DNA of 64,000 nt from Norana najaformis (GCA_964023275.1 OZ029923.1:7484445-7548444), one strand, 5' to 3'; numbered from the stretch's first letter, positions 1-12,700 are shown. Notes: a model not told the origin generated them from the letters alone. Numbers and translations are program-made.

Positions 1-460
1 AGAGGAGAAGAGAAGGAGAGGAGGAGAGAAGGAGACGAAAAAGAGAAGGAGAGGAGAGCAGAGGAGAGCAGAGGAAAGCAGAGGAAAGGAGAAGAGAAGA
101 GGAGAGGAGAGGAGAAGAGGATAGGAGAGGTGATGAAAGGAGAGGAGAGAAGGAGAAGAGAGGACAGGAGAGGACAGGACAGGAGCGGAGAGGAGAGAAC
201 AGAACAGGAAAGGAGAGGAAAGGAGAGAAGAGGGGAGAGGAGTGGAGAGGAGAAGAGTGGAGAGGAGAGAACTGGAGAGGAGAGGAGAGGAGAGAAGAGG
301 AGAAGAGGAGAGGAGGAAAAGAAGGGAGGAAGAGAGGAGGAGGGGAGGAGAGGTAATGAGAGGAGAGGAGAGCAGAGCAGAGAAGAGGTGAAGAGAAGAC
401 AAGAGGAGAGGAAAGCAGAGCAGAGCAGAGCACAGCACAGCAGAGCAGAGTTAGATTGAT
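1..460. repeat. GA-rich low-complexity tract (AGGAG-type)
   Basis: The first 460 bases are almost pure purine on the + strand, built from short AGGAG, GGAGA and AGAGG words with occasional CAG. The tract keeps one frame open (130-459), but the product is only Arg/Glu/Gly/Lys and there is no domain, so I treat it as simple sequence. It probably lies in an intron of the partial mucin-like gene that continues at 717. Confidence 0.9.
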
Positions 461-716
461 AGCTTGCATCATGTTAATCTGTCAAGTTTAGGGGCGTAAG
501 TCTTATACGGGTCTGAAATAATCCGCCACTTATAGAGAAGGTTGTGCATACTGACAGCGTTGTCTTCAATCTGTGTTGTTAGTTGTAGTTAACAGTTCCT
601 GTTGTCTCCAGCGAAAACATAAGCGACTGTGTTCGGGGAGAACAGTACAACTGTGATAAGTTACATTAAGTACTTGATTGTAAACTGTACAATAAATATC
701 ACTGATGATCTTTCAG

Positions 717-879
717 CTCAGAAATTAACAGCTAATCCGTGCCAAATGATTGGAACATATATCTGTTCCATCTGCTATCCGTGCTACAGCCCGACAGCCA
801 CGAATATCACTTGTCTCGCAACTTGCAAGGATACTTATAAAATCTGTACTGTTACCGCACATAACACGACCGGATGCAC
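717..879 (+). CDS. Upstream mucin-like membrane gene (partial): EGF-like cysteine-rich exon
   Basis: Internal exon of a gene whose 5' part lies outside the window. It follows a TTTCAG acceptor, enters at codon position 2 and ends two bases into a codon before GTAAGT. It encodes eight cysteines spaced as in the paralogous exon at 46759-46924 (PC, YIC, SIC, YPC, ITC, ATC, KIC, GC), followed after splicing by CKDNY and a closing cysteine. That gives a ten-cysteine EGF-like or related disulfide module just outside the membrane. There are N-glycosylation sequons (NIT, NTT). The protein identity is inferred from domain order and from the paralogue. An in-frame ATG at 629 is not needed, because the acceptor at 715-716 gives the same phase as the second gene. 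Confidence 0.75.
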
Positions 880-1470
880 GTAAGTATACCTCGCTCTTAC
901 ATTTCATGTGTCGCTTTTCCGTGTCTTAGATAGCGGTGCTGGAAAATTCTAACAATAAATCAATCAATGATTCCTGAAATCTTGCCTATTTTTGCATGTA
1001 GTTTCGTTGCTGTTAACAAGCGTTGTTTCAGGAAGAGTTGCTCCAAGACTTAGAAGACCGGCTCCTGTATATTTGTATAGGTTCCTGTTAATGCAAAGAA
1101 ACATTTGGAACCGAATTTATGACGAATATTTAGGTAGCCATGTTCCAGCGCTTTTATGAGGTACTTGAAAGGCGGCACATAAGTATTCGGATACAAACAC
1201 ACAACCATTATGTAAACGTAATTTTTTCTAATGTTGAAAAATCACGCGGTTGTATCGGAAATTTCTGTGACGTCATTGGATTATCGATTTGTTTGTGCAC
1301 GCACTGATAACGTACTTGTTATTCCTGGAGGCATCTGGCTATCACGCATCGAACGCGCACTGGGGCGAATTTTCTGTCACGTAGTTTTCATACGTTATCT
1401 GGTTGTTACCTTGTTTGTGATTGGTTGGCGTTCATGCGCAAATTTTAAATATACGTTTCTTGTTGGTCAG

Positions 1471-1626
1471 CTGCAAAGACAACTATCTACCGGTTGGTGA
1501 CGGCTGTGTGGATGAGAATGTTATAATCGGTGTATCGGTTGGGGTCGTTGCAGCCGTCCTGCTTGGTTTAGTCATCGCTGTTATCATCCTTTGCTGTCAG
1601 CTCGACAAAAAGAAATACAAGATAAC
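1471..1626 (+). CDS. Upstream mucin-like membrane gene: transmembrane exon
   Basis: The exon starts after GGTCAG and supplies the third base of the split Thr codon, giving T-CKDNYLPVGDGCVDEN. A hydrophobic helix of about 24 residues follows (VIIGVSVGVVAAVLLGLVIA and on to IILCC), then a basic stop-transfer QLDKKKYK. It ends two bases into a codon at GTATGT. Phase, length and sequence match the exon at 48913-49074 in the second gene. The likely topology is type I, with the EGF-like part outside and the charged tail inside. Confidence 0.78.
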
Positions 1627-2191
1627 GTATGTCAACTTTAATTTAATTATTTAATATCAAGTACTAATTCGTTTGACTGCTGTCATGAAAGCTCGGTCAT
1701 GCTTGGTTATCAGTTTCTATAAATTATCGTGATTATGTCTATTGTCATCAAAAGTTTTTCAATTTTTAAAGTTGTGCATTTGGAATGGCATTTTAATAGT
1801 CTTGATGCAATTGTAATATGCCAGATATGGCAGCAAAGTCTTCCTCTACTTCTAGCATATGCAGTTTATAGCAAAGTGGGAAATATAATCTAGAGATTTG
1901 TGCGTAAAGGATTTACCAGACATTAAATAGCTCAACTTATCTTTGCAGTAGGATATTCGAAACGCATAAGCTAATCCATATTTTCGTGATCAATACTGAT
2001 ATATGTTTGCTTTGTAACCTCCGCCAGTAGCTCCTTGGTCTTTCATTATCTATTCTGTAAAACACGGCAAAGCACCATTGCGTTTGATTATGACCTTTTG
2101 TTATCAGGTCTAAAGCGCCTCTGATGAGTCTGTCTTGAAGAGGCGCCAAATAATTATGTGATTACAGTTACAATTACAATCACACGATCAG

Positions 2192-2459
2192 GTCAGACGC
2201 ACCCACGGCGCCTTATGAAACGATCTTCGTTCATACTGATGTCGAAGCTGCTGAAGACAGACCACCGAGGAACGGTGAAGGAAATGCCGTGGAAATGGAA
2301 GCCTTCACTCCGAGCAATGATGTTTCTATGAAGGAGGGTAGTTTGGTGAAAGCTGATAGCAACGGAGTCTCGACAGGAATGGCGGAAAGGGCCTCGAGTG
2401 TGGCATCTTTTGATGCCAACAGAAGTTTGAGGTCCGATCAATCATCAAGTCAATCACAG
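2192..2459 (+). CDS. Upstream mucin-like membrane gene: cytoplasmic tail exon
   Basis: The acceptor GATCAG is followed by one base completing the split codon, then SDAPTAPYETIFVHTDVEAA and an acidic, Ser-rich tail ending SSSQSQ before GTAAAA, phase 0. It contains APYE, also seen in the paralogous exon 50192-50588 (APYEE), and a Tyr-based motif YETI. The tail has no catalytic domain. It was selected over overlapping antisense frames because both boundaries have splice consensus and the phases equal those of the second gene. Confidence 0.7.
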
Positions 2460-3031
2460 GTAAAAATAGCAGTTTGCAACATTGTCTTCATTTGTTCAAT
2501 AACAATGTCATTGATATACTCATAAGCGATCATATTATTATACTTCCTTTAAAAATACGAGGATAACGATAGTGATGATAATGTCAATAATTCTGAAAGA
2601 CCATACATATATAGGCCTACCTCGGGTAAAATTACGAATATAATGTTGATGAAGTCGACGACAAAGACGATGATAATGATGCGGTCTATGATAAAAGTAA
2701 AAAAATGATTACAAAAATCTTTGTCAGTAACCATAGATCGCACGAGAACGATGGTCTTCCTAGGACGATACCCGGTGATTGTTAGTGTCCAATAAATGAT
2801 ACCCAGTGTGCAATCAAAACCAGAATAAGTTTTCCTCTCCACTTAAACATATCCGGCATTGCTTTCAGTCATATCTAATCCATCTATCTAACCAGAGATA
2901 CCTTATCATAACGCACAGGGCATCAATCAATAGTTGCTTCTAGTTAAATTGAAGTCGGGCTATAACAACAGATATCGCGTGTTCTTGTGTATAGCTTAAA
3001 ACGAAAAACATGTTCTTTGATATCGTTTCAG

Positions 3032-3169
3032 CACGTATCCCCGTATCAGTGCTATCCAATTTCCTACTGCAATGAGCTCAAGGATGAGGATCTCCCAGAA
3101 GAGATAACCAAGTCTCAAGTCTTCATCAGTTTCGTTCCAAGCTTGGACAAGATTGATGCAGGGACAGAG
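3032..3169 (+). CDS. Upstream mucin-like membrane gene: second tail exon
   Basis: Phase 0-0 exon between TCGTTTCAG and GTACCT. It encodes 46 residues beginning HVSPYQCYPISYCNELKDED and ending DKIDAGTE, acidic with several tyrosines. The second gene has a phase 0-0 exon at the same place in order (52453-52581, also Tyr-rich then Asp-rich and ending in KKE). The two are only weakly similar, so the tail diverges faster than the membrane exon. Confidence 0.62.
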
Positions 3170-3344
3170 GTACCTAAACACCGATGTACCTCTTCTAGTC
3201 ATAATTAATAATACAGCAAGTAAAAAGTGAAGATCCAATAGTGGTATGGAGGGGAGGTGCTCATTTCCTGCTCTTAAGCCTCTCAGCGTGCACTCGATGA
3301 ATTCAAAGTACATCTCAAGCCTTGCCGTTTATTTCCAACTTACG

Positions 3345-3500
3345 CTGGTACCAAAAGGAACTGCTTTGGTGACTGAGACGATTGTGCTTGAACAGCTTAT
3401 CAAGGGTCATTTCTCAGAGTATGCTCAGCGGGGTCGAACTCGCAATCAAGCGCATAACGAATGCGCCTCACCCTGCAGGACATTAGTCAATGTAACAAGC
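3345..3500 (-). repeat. tRNA-derived SINE-like fragment
   Basis: On the - strand this contains GCGAGTTCGACCCCGC, close to a Pol III B box, preceded by GCGCATTCGTTATGCGCTTG. The layout resembles invertebrate tRNA-derived SINEs. I cannot define the ends and see no target duplication. Confidence 0.4.
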
Positions 3501-3935
3501 GATATCATGCTATCATAATAAAAGTAATATTAATAATATTAATAGCATATAATATTATGCTCATGAAGCTAAACCAGAACGGCAAAAATGGGACACTTGT
3601 TCTCACGCCTCTATACAAACTTCTCAGAAGAGGTGTTGAAAGTTCTTTCGGCTGAGGCACAAACACGAACACAACACTCCGACAGCTGGACACCTTTCTG
3701 GTCTCCAAAACTGCGAATTGACTTACGCTTAGCGTCATAATTTCATAGTTATAACACGTATATTTGTGTCTGGACACATACATCGTAATCGTAATGGTAA
3801 ATTAGAAAATTTGTAAAGCGTCACATTAAAGCTAAGCACAGGGCACCAGCTAATTCACGAGTGTTGCTTCATGTCAGAGGAGTTGTCCAGAGATAGCATG
3901 TGAAGAACAAAATCATGTTGCAAGAAGATTGGAGA

Positions 3936-3972
3936 GAAAGAGAGAGAGAGAGAGAGAGACAGAGACAGAGAG
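3936..3972. repeat. (GA)n microsatellite
   Basis: Short GAGAGA run followed by GACAGAGACAGAGAGGCAGG. A flanking phrase (GTTGTCCAGAGATA...AAGTGAAGAACAAAATC) occurs twice, at about 3880 and 3998, so there is also an imperfect 120-bp direct repeat. Confidence 0.8.
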
Positions 3973-4633
3973 GCAGGGAGCCAGAGAGAATCAGAAGGGT
4001 TGTCCAGAGATAACAAGTGAAGAACAAAATCTGGATGCCAGAAGACCAGAGAGAGAGAAGAAGACAAATGAGCTGTTGCAGTGGGTTGTTCCTTTTTGTT
4101 GAGAGTAGTGGGGAGGTGGTGATTTGGATGGATCAGGGTAAGATTTCTTGAAAAGGCGGGGCATTAGTTTTGAATGGAAAGGCTGGGAAATGATAGAGAG
4201 CTTGAAGCGGATTATGGTGGGTGAAATAAGAGAGGGGTCGACGAATTAAGAATTTGTGGAATTCACATTTGTTCCGGAGTCCCGGTGTAGTGCTGTATAT
4301 GAATCGGTTAGAGAACTTAAGATGAGTAGTTGCGTATATACACATATATAGGCAAATATATGAGTGTGTGCGTATGTGTAGCCTACATGTGTCCATAGAC
4401 ATATATTTATACCCACCATAATCCTTAAGTCACATAGTCACAGCAATTCAATATACGCATGCAGGCCTTACTAAAGAAAAGGCATTACTGTATCCTTAGC
4501 GTCATATGATAATCGATTGCTTACTTGCGTTGCACTATACGCTACCTTTAATAATATTCATCAGAGTTCTGGAACAATGAACTTCGTTATGAATTTCGCG
4601 ATTTGCGTTAAACTATAGGTTTTTGTTCTTTAG

Positions 4634-4684
4634 TATTTCATAAGAAGACCAAAGGTGCAGCTGCCATCACTGAGTACTCTCACG
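4634..4684 (+). CDS. Upstream mucin-like membrane gene: short distal tail exon
   Basis: A 51-base phase-0 exon between TTCTTTAG and GTAAAC encoding YFIRRPKVQLPSLSTLT. The same exon, YFIRRPK plus a variable end, occurs at 53143-53193 in the second gene and at 21345-21395 in a third partial locus. Position in gene order and phase agree with the previous exon ending in phase 0. The next exon was not identified. A phrase at about 5403 reading LLRPKEETYEIAEY after a CAG is a weak candidate. Confidence 0.6.
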
Positions 4685-5021
4685 GTAAACATACAAATCT
4701 ATATTTTCAGTCAACATGCATATCTATAATCTATGCTTATTTCTAAATAAATATATGATGCCGTGTTGTATGTGTTCACCTCATCGTACACTGAACTATT
4801 AAATGTAAAACTATCAATTTTTAAAAAGAAATCAACTTTAAGATTATTCATTTGAAAATTAGCTTGTCTCTTGTTTCATTGACATAAGAGCCTAACAGTT
4901 CTCATTTTGAATTTTAATTTGTAATTTTAAATTTGTATAGCGTCTCTTCAAGATAAACTCTGCGCTAACGATGATAAATGTAATTAAGAACGGAACATTC
5001 ATCCATTAGTAAACATTTCTC

Positions 5022-5130
5022 AGATGACTAGAAGAGTCACCAGTAGCAAGCTCGCGCACGCACGCAAAACCCATTCAACAGGTTCCCAGCTAGTATGGAA
5101 TGATGACAATAAACCACGTATCTTGGCAAA
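5022..5130. repeat. Dispersed SINE-like repeat, copy 1
   Basis: Begins CAGATGACTAGAAGAGTCAC and continues with a CGCGCACGCACG segment and CCCATTCAACAGGTTCCCAG. It belongs to a family with copies at about 6410, 25145, 47400 and 60608, all sharing a start like CAGATAACTAGAAAAGTCAC, a GCGGG(A)TTCGCAC-like core and a later GAGTTGACAG-like segment. Confidence 0.6.
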
Positions 5131-6409
5131 TTTGGCCTTCATGCTGGGTATATGTTGTATTTTTTGGGCTTAAAACATGCTTGGAAAACAGATTTAGCTA
5201 CGTGTGAGCTTGATCTTTCATTCATGGATAATTATGATCTTAAGAGATTATTACAAGTAGAACTGTAATCTTCGAAATGGTTATATGCATTTTAGGAGCC
5301 GAGCCGAACTGATGCATACTTCTGAAGTCTTTTCAACGACTGAAAGCAAACGGTTGATGTCAAGATGACGTTTACAATTTAGGAAATTTAGACTAATATT
5401 CAGGTTCTGCTACGACCCAAAGAAGAAACCTATGAAATAGCAGAGTATATATACCAATTTTTAAGTTTACTAATTTTACTAAATTGTATCGACTTTAGAT
5501 CTGGCAATTATATGATGACATTGTAACAGTTTTATTCACGTGATCTACAGAAATTGTGCCACGCAGAGCCTGCCAATATTAACTAACGTCATGCGAGGTC
5601 TAATGTAATTTGAGTTTTCTTTAGACTATAAAAGAGGCTTTTCCTTAGTTTCAATAGACCTATACCCCAAGAAGAGATTAAAGTTCGTGTAGGGCCCTAA
5701 TGCATAAAACATAAGTCACAATTAGAATTACGTTTGCGTTATTTTTATGAGCAGCACAACAGTAATAAATAAAAAAGATTCTCTTTGAATGTTTTTCATT
5801 AGCGATAAAAGGGAAGACTAGTAGCAAAAATGCATAGACCTACTATCTTCGCTAGAAAATGTTAGTGTTTTAGTTTCACTGAACTTTTTTGTTCAATTAG
5901 AAAGCCAGAATAGCTCCTGTTATCAAATTTGTAGTTGACAATAATATGTTTTACTTTTTTTCAATATGGAGACGGTAAAATGACCAAAATTACATTAAAA
6001 GAGCCCCAGGTCAAAGTTATCCTAAACCTCATCAGCTTGTGTCTAATTCAACTTAAGTTTTAAATCTTTAGGACCGATTCAAAAACACACGACTATAGTT
6101 GCTGTTTCATGAACAATACTCTGTGCGTACATTCAAATATTTTAGTTTTTGAGTGGTCATTAAGGGCAGCAATGCGTGTGGTAGGTCAGCAGTAGCTGGC
6201 ATAGTTCACCGACAATTGAACAGATTAAATAATTGAACAGATTAAATAGGAAGCCGTCCAGTCAAGTGGTAGATATTCTTAAAGTGTTTCCAACTTCATA
6301 TTACTGACCCAGTCATATACTGTACGATATGTTTAATATAGACAGTTATGATCACTGCTGTATGCGATCTCGAATCGTGCTTTGATGGCATTAATGAGTT
6401 CCTCTGTAA

Positions 6410-6510
6410 GCAACTGACCCTGAGGTAACTAGAAAAGTCACCACAGGCGGGACTCGCATGAATGCAGATTTCAACCAACAGATCCAGTCCAAGGTTGACA
6501 GCTAAAACCG
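6410..6510. repeat. Dispersed SINE-like repeat, copy 2
   Basis: CCTGAGGTAACTAGAAAAGT followed by CACCACAGGCGGGACTCGCA and later AAGGTTGACAGCTAA. It matches the family seen at 5022, 25145, 47400 and 60608. About 6510-6780 carries nothing else I can identify. Confidence 0.6.
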
Positions 6511-6622
6511 TTTTGTGTTGAAGATGAGGAATGTCGAGAACCGGTTGAAGCGTTAGGAGCTCATAGTTAGAATCACCGCCTGCCCTCGGTATACGGCAGA
6601 AGTCACTGCGTCCGGATATCCC

Positions 6623-6951
6623 TCAACACACCGTTGGATCATCGTAACCTATGACGTTGGCGATATTATGTCTGAAAATTGTCTTATACTGAACAACACC
6701 CGCAGAAGAACGAGTACTAACTAAAATCGTAGATGCGGACTTGGGCAACCAAAATACATGGATATTTGAGCTAGCACATTCTGGACACACGTATGTGTTG
6801 CTATACACCTCCATGCGACAATAGTAGTGGGCGCACACATCTTGGGAAGCCGTCGTCTCGACACCCGCATCGGGCAGCGCGCAGGCCGTGGCACAGCATA
6901 TCGCAGCCTGCAGGTCGGCGCTGGACAGGGCGCCCGAGAGCAGCCCGAACG
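6623..6951 (-). CDS. Possible exon downstream of zinc-finger array: GC-rich reading frame with paired CxxC
   Basis: On the - strand, two bases out of frame from the end of the zinc-finger frame, an open frame reads EPFGLL, SALSSADLQAA, ALPDAGVETT, then VCAHYYCRME and YVCPEC, continuing to a stop near 6623. The first 170 bases are GC-rich and duplicated at 18022-18210, where the frame is kept and reads MCAHCYCRME and YVCPDC. The CxxC-x15-CxxC spacing could form a zinc ribbon. The copies differ at many amino-acid positions and one CxxC is lost here (CAHY), so this may be a decaying exon. No family was recognised. Confidence 0.35.
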
Positions 6952-6957
6952 GTTCCC

Positions 6958-8592
<1,635 letters not shown>

Positions 8593-9689
8593 TCACTTGT
8601 TTACATTATGCTAAAAAAGACATTCAAAAGCATGCAGTAGAGAAGTTAATTTGTGTGTATTTGCATGTTACCTTTTAAGAGGCACACGTTATGTCTTAAA
8701 AGAAACTATTATTTAAACCCAAGCAAAATATAATACATGCCATCTGACATCCACTCAGTCCTCCATCCTTAACGGTGGGTTAAGAGTATCAGTACCAATG
8801 CAGGTTGATAGGTTCAAAATAGTGTCCTTTTCTTGGATATTTGTGGTTGTGTTCACACCTCAGCTGAAGGATCCTTTGATCTCAGGACTCCACTTCAGAG
8901 GAGTTTGTATAAAGGCCCGGAAATAATTTCTAGCTTTCAGTCATTGCAGTACTCCAGACCAAACAGATCAAATCTGTGTGACAGTGCACCTTTGCACTGA
9001 ACCTATTCCTGTAGGATTATGGAAACTTGTAAACAACGTAGTAAAATTCCTTTTCAAAACAAGGGCTTGGTGGATTTAGCTGCGACGTGGGATGGCGGTT
9101 CGCCCCTCCTCCACCGCGCCTCTCTTGGCCATATGCCGGCACCCCTCAGGCCATGCCCGTGCATGGTTGACTGCCAGAAAATTCTCTCGCCCCCCACGCA
9201 AGCATTCCTGGAGCCGCCACTGCTTGTGTGGTTGTTTAAATATTATTAATCAGTTGATTAAATTAAACAACACCAATAACATGATGGTCTGGCACCATGA
9301 TAAGCACAATTAATTGGCAAAAAGACCGACTATATTTTCAAACTTAAAGGATAATTGCGACTGGATTAATAATGGTGGTTTGGTGTCTATAAAGAAGCGT
9401 CAAAACGCATTCAAATGAAGAATTTAAAATGAAGAACGTTTAAACGTTCAGCAAGACCCGAATGGAGTTGCAGTCTGATACGGACGTTTCAGAAAAACTC
9501 ATGCTACATAAAAATTTCAAAACATATTGCAGGCGCAAAACAATTAATTGTGAGATCTTATGGATACAGAATGTGTTGAAATATTTGAAACAGGGAAGAA
9601 ATTTTGGGAGCACACTTTCCAGTATTGATGACGGATAGTGAAAAAGCTAGTCCTGGGACCCACCCACGATCTGTGAAACTTTCTACGGA
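8593..9689. other. No confident gene; AT-rich spacer with a GC-rich patch
   Basis: I see no domain-bearing frame. A GC-rich patch at about 9085-9235 (CCACCGCGCC, CCATGCCCGTGCATGG) stands out from its surroundings and may be a fragment of an inserted repeat. Its 73-76 aa frames have no recognisable motif. Confidence 0.5.
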
Positions 9690-9880
9690 CAATTAATACG
9701 ACATTGTAATGAAAGACAAATCCAGTCGACAGACCAATGTTAAAACTGATAGTCGAACGATAAATTTTATAAGATTGGTAGCTGTAGATTTGAATGAATA
9801 CCGCTTGTTGTTGTAACGTCTCACCTGGCTAGTGACGCCATAGTTGTGGTCTAGAGTAAACACGGAGCTGTAAGAGGTGT
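9690..9880. repeat. Copy of the 139-bp repeat unit and adjacent flank (paired with 19040-19235)
   Basis: One unit of the sequence tandemly repeated at 18727-19180 (landmarks GTCGACAGACCAATGTTAAA, TACCGCTTGTTGTTGTAACG), followed by a shared flank TAGTGACGCCATAGTTGTGG and AAACACGGAGCT. The flank continues towards the THAP exon, so this may be its 5' region. Confidence 0.75.
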
Positions 9881-10016
9881 CACCAAAGATTCTTATATCA
9901 CAGATTCTTATATGTAGACAGATACGAAGCTCCGCCCACTTGCCGTGCAAAATCGTGTAATCAATGGGCACAGGGCCGCACCTTGCGGTGACGGGGTTAG
10001 AAAGACTACGAGAGGG

Positions 10017-10126
10017 ATGGCGTCAAATCACGAGGGTTGCGCCGTTGTTTACTGTAATAATACCTACTGTAACGTGAAAGGAAAGAAGAAGTTGAGCTTA
10101 CTCGGATTTCCAAAGGATGCACAGAG
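10017..10126 (+). CDS. THAP-type zinc-finger exon (5' part)
   Basis: The ATG at 10017 opens a frame reading MASNHEGCAVVYCNN, then TYCNVKGKKKLSLLGFPKDA and QR, where a GT donor (AGAG|GTATTT) cuts the exon two bases into a codon. Start, C-x4-C, a basic loop and the FPKDAQR signature fit the first half of a THAP domain, a C2CH zinc-dependent DNA-binding fold found in P-element-type transposases and host THAP proteins. The second half (C-x2-H and the AVPTIF-like end) must lie in another exon, which I did not find. A solo LTR lies in the presumed intron. It may be the first exon of the transposase-like gene at 12701-16073, or an unrelated gene. Confidence 0.65.
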
Positions 10127-10568
10127 GTATTTTTCACTCAAAGTGAGAGAATCACTGATCGAATGGCTTCATTTTACTTGTCACTGAGCGATAGCGAGGC
10201 GGTTAGCGTAGCCACCCCGACACGTCCCATCCCTCCGTCAAATTGATTTGATAGGCATCATCTGTTGTGGGTCTAATAAAGTGGAACTATTATGCTTATT
10301 ATTTTAGTATTTTTATTACAAATATGTAACTCGTATTGCTGGTGCTGTTTTATTGTGTACCTAAATGGCAAAAGTTATAAAATTATCAGATGTGAAAAAT
10401 CCTTATTCTTAATAATTTCCTTTGCATGACTATTGCTTTGCTCAAGTTTGAAAAGGCACAAAACGTAATACGAGAAAAGTTTGGCTTCTGTGCTTATACG
10501 TTGGGCGTTTGCTTTTGAGCAATGAATCCAATTTGTTATCTTACAGCAGATTATAGTTGCATGGTGAC

Positions 10569-11445
10569 TGTCACGGATTGCCCTGGTTTACAGATCAACT
10601 ATCTATCGATAATATCATATACTGTATAAGTGACTAGACTATAAATGTAAACACATGTCGATGGTCGATTGATGGCCGTGGGGTACAGAGGAGTCATGGG
10701 ATGGGTATGACGCCGACCTACGAAGAAAGAATAAAAAGACGAAGTGTGCGAACAAAAAGAATTTCAGTTCAGTTTAGTTATTTAAGTTCAGTTCAATGTT
10801 CGCAAAAGAACGAGTCGTCGGACGTGGAACGAAAGAGTCTTTGCGGAAGAACGAGACGTCGCTGAACGAAAGAGTCTTCGCGGAAGAACGAGACGTCGCT
10901 GAACGAAAGAGTCTTCGCGGAAGAACGAGACGTCGCTGAACGAAAGAGTCTTCGCGGAAGAACGACACTTCGCTGAACGAAAGAGTCTTCGCGGAAGAAC
11001 AAGACGTCGCTGAACGAAAGAGACTTCGTCAGCGTACGAGTTCAGTTGTCGCTTCAATACGACGCCGGTGGCAAGGACGTGTCAAGGACAGCCCGCTTCT
11101 TTCACCCGTCTACGTGAAGAGAGTCACGATACGGTTGGTGAAAACCCAGGACAAAGATACCGTCGCCTCGCTTCGCTCAGGACTTATCCCACCACGGAAC
11201 AGTGAGTTCTAACCAGTTGTGGTTTGGGAAACCTTGGAAGGACACGGCAATCTACGGGGTTTTGGAAAATGTAAAGACGTACTGTAAAGATAACTCTAGT
11301 TTGTATATATGTTGCTCATTGTGTTAATATAGATATAAGTAGCGTTGTTGCGGTCATTAAAATATTTCGTGTCTCGCCACCTCTCTTAATTTCCCCGGCT
11401 GGTGAGGCCTAGGATATAACTCACCATCCCACGTAAACCGTGACT
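10569..11445. mobile_element. Probable solo LTR (877 bp) with 5-bp target duplication
   Basis: Starts TGTCACGG and ends CCGTGACT, an inverted pair GTCACGG/CCGTGAC, with GTGAC immediately before (10564-10568) and after (11446-11450). It contains a 37-bp minisatellite near the middle, a TATA-like AATATAGATATA and an ATTAAA polyadenylation-like signal near 11358. These are features of a retrotransposon LTR. No internal retroelement genes adjoin it. The terminal CT instead of CA is a mismatch with the usual LTR end. Confidence 0.5.
10820..11030. repeat. 37-bp minisatellite, about 6 units
   Basis: Unit starts GAACGAAAGAGTCTTCGCGG and continues AAGAACGAGACGTCGCT. Starts are at about 10827, 10864, 10901, 10938, 10975 and 11012, exactly 37 bp apart. 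Because 37 is not a multiple of three, the three - strand frames give the same peptide in rotation, and none is a real gene. Confidence 0.92.
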
Positions 11446-11586
11446 GTGACGTATTGCTTTTGCATTTGGCTTTCATATCTCTGTCCTGGTTTAAATCCTG
11501 GTTCGTGAAATGAACTTGGCAACATTTCATTGACCAGTAGTGAGGTATGGCTCGTGTTGTTTCTTTTTAGCTGAAATATCATTTAA

Positions 11587-12143
11587 CTCCAGGACGGCAT
11601 CTCTGAAGACTAATGATAATAGAAGCACGTAACATTTGAGCACTTACATTACATAGGTAGTAATCTTGTATTGTTTGTTTGTTTACCGGTTATTAGGATT
11701 ATTTTCTTTTTTCTTCTGCCACCCCTCATTCCGTATAATGGAAGAACTGTGGTTTAAGTGGCATGTTACAGTGGATCCTTATGACAGTGTGTAATCTGGC
11801 GACATTACTAAGGACCTCATTAAGACTGGGTCCGTAAATGCGTGTACAAATATTACGCAGAAAAGTCGTAAGCCACAATCCATCTGTGCTGTAACGAGGT
11901 CTACGTGGCATCGTTGTATGTTTAAACTTTTAAATATTGATATTGCATTGTTGGAACGCATTGTATAGTTCTTTATTGAACTGCAGAGTTGCAACAAGTG
12001 TTTAGCCACTTTAGTGGTAGGATGGTTTGCTGATGCGAAAGCAAGACGAAAAGAGATTCCCAACAACACAAATGAGTTGACTATGAAAAACTGTGGCTAT
12101 CTGAAGGCTAAAGGACTAGACATGCTGGAATACGAATGACAAA
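11587..12143 (+). repeat. Repeat block A, copy 1 (piggyBac-like left end and degenerate reading frame)
   Basis: A TTAA at 11583-11586 precedes CTCCAGGACGGCATCTCTGA, comparable to the better-preserved TTAA-CCCTAGAAAGA end of copy 3 at 16816. From 11735 to 12140 the sequence is nearly identical to 20160-20565. On the + strand one frame reads WFKWHVTVDPYDSV-stop-SGDITKDLIKTGSVNACTN and later FADAKARRKEIPNNT to LDMLEYE, interrupted by two in-frame stops, so it looks like a fossil coding segment. The 96-residue - strand frame over the same DNA is only its antisense shadow. The protein family was not recognised. Confidence 0.6.
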
Positions 12144-12700
12144 ATGAGTCGGAAGTCGCACAAAGCAGAACGCTGCAAATCGCTTCTAAAGGTGTTTTGC
12201 CTTCAAATTATTGATTTTGTGAATTTTACATTTTTGGAATCTACATTATATAATACATCAATAAAATATTAAATTGTAATTTATTATGTTGTTTTTAATG
12301 TGTCATTGATACAAAATAAATGACCTATAAGATATAAAACCTCTCTACGAAATCGTTTGTGTACGATTTTCAAGCGCGTTGACTGTGTCCATCTGGCGAA
12401 AGATATCAAGGTTGTAATACATTGTTGGAAAGCTTAATCATAGCTCTATGGCATGAATAAATTATTTATTCGACCTGACCTTACTAATTAACCAATAAGA
12501 TGCTTTCTTTATGAGCCTTAAACTGGATCAGGGTAAACAAATTTAAATACCCAGGCTAGCAACCGTGATCACATGATTGAATTGCGCATGGCTATTGGAC
12601 AGTTTATAGGTCGCGCGTGCGCACATAGCCTAGGACGGACAATTTTGTTTTCAAGTACGGGGAGGCATGGTTTGATATTATTCCTCTGTAAAAAATAATA

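Larger units (their letters stand above)
4330..6480 (+). repeat. Segmental duplication, copy 1 (paired with 21080-22830)
   Basis: From GTGTGTGCGTATGTGTAGCC through the tail exon at 4634 to about 6480, long stretches align with 21080-22830 at roughly 80 percent by eye with small indels. Examples are the CATAATCCTTAAGTCACATA phrase and the GAGCCGAACTGATGCATACT phrase. Copy 1 has an extra insertion around 6165-6215 whose sequence reappears at 17325-17390. Apart from the exon at 4634-4684 I see no confident coding sequence here. Confidence 0.75.

Noticed and set aside
130..459. 109-residue Arg/Glu-rich frame
   Set aside because: Product of the GA-rich simple repeat; no domain and no splice context.
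10820..11030. CRISPR-like array from regularly spaced repeats
   Set aside because: Head-to-tail 37-bp units without spacers, in a eukaryotic LTR-like element.
11779..12069. 96-residue - strand protein identical to 20206-20496
   Set aside because: Identity reflects the recent 400-bp duplication; the + strand of the same DNA has the more protein-like, though broken, frame.
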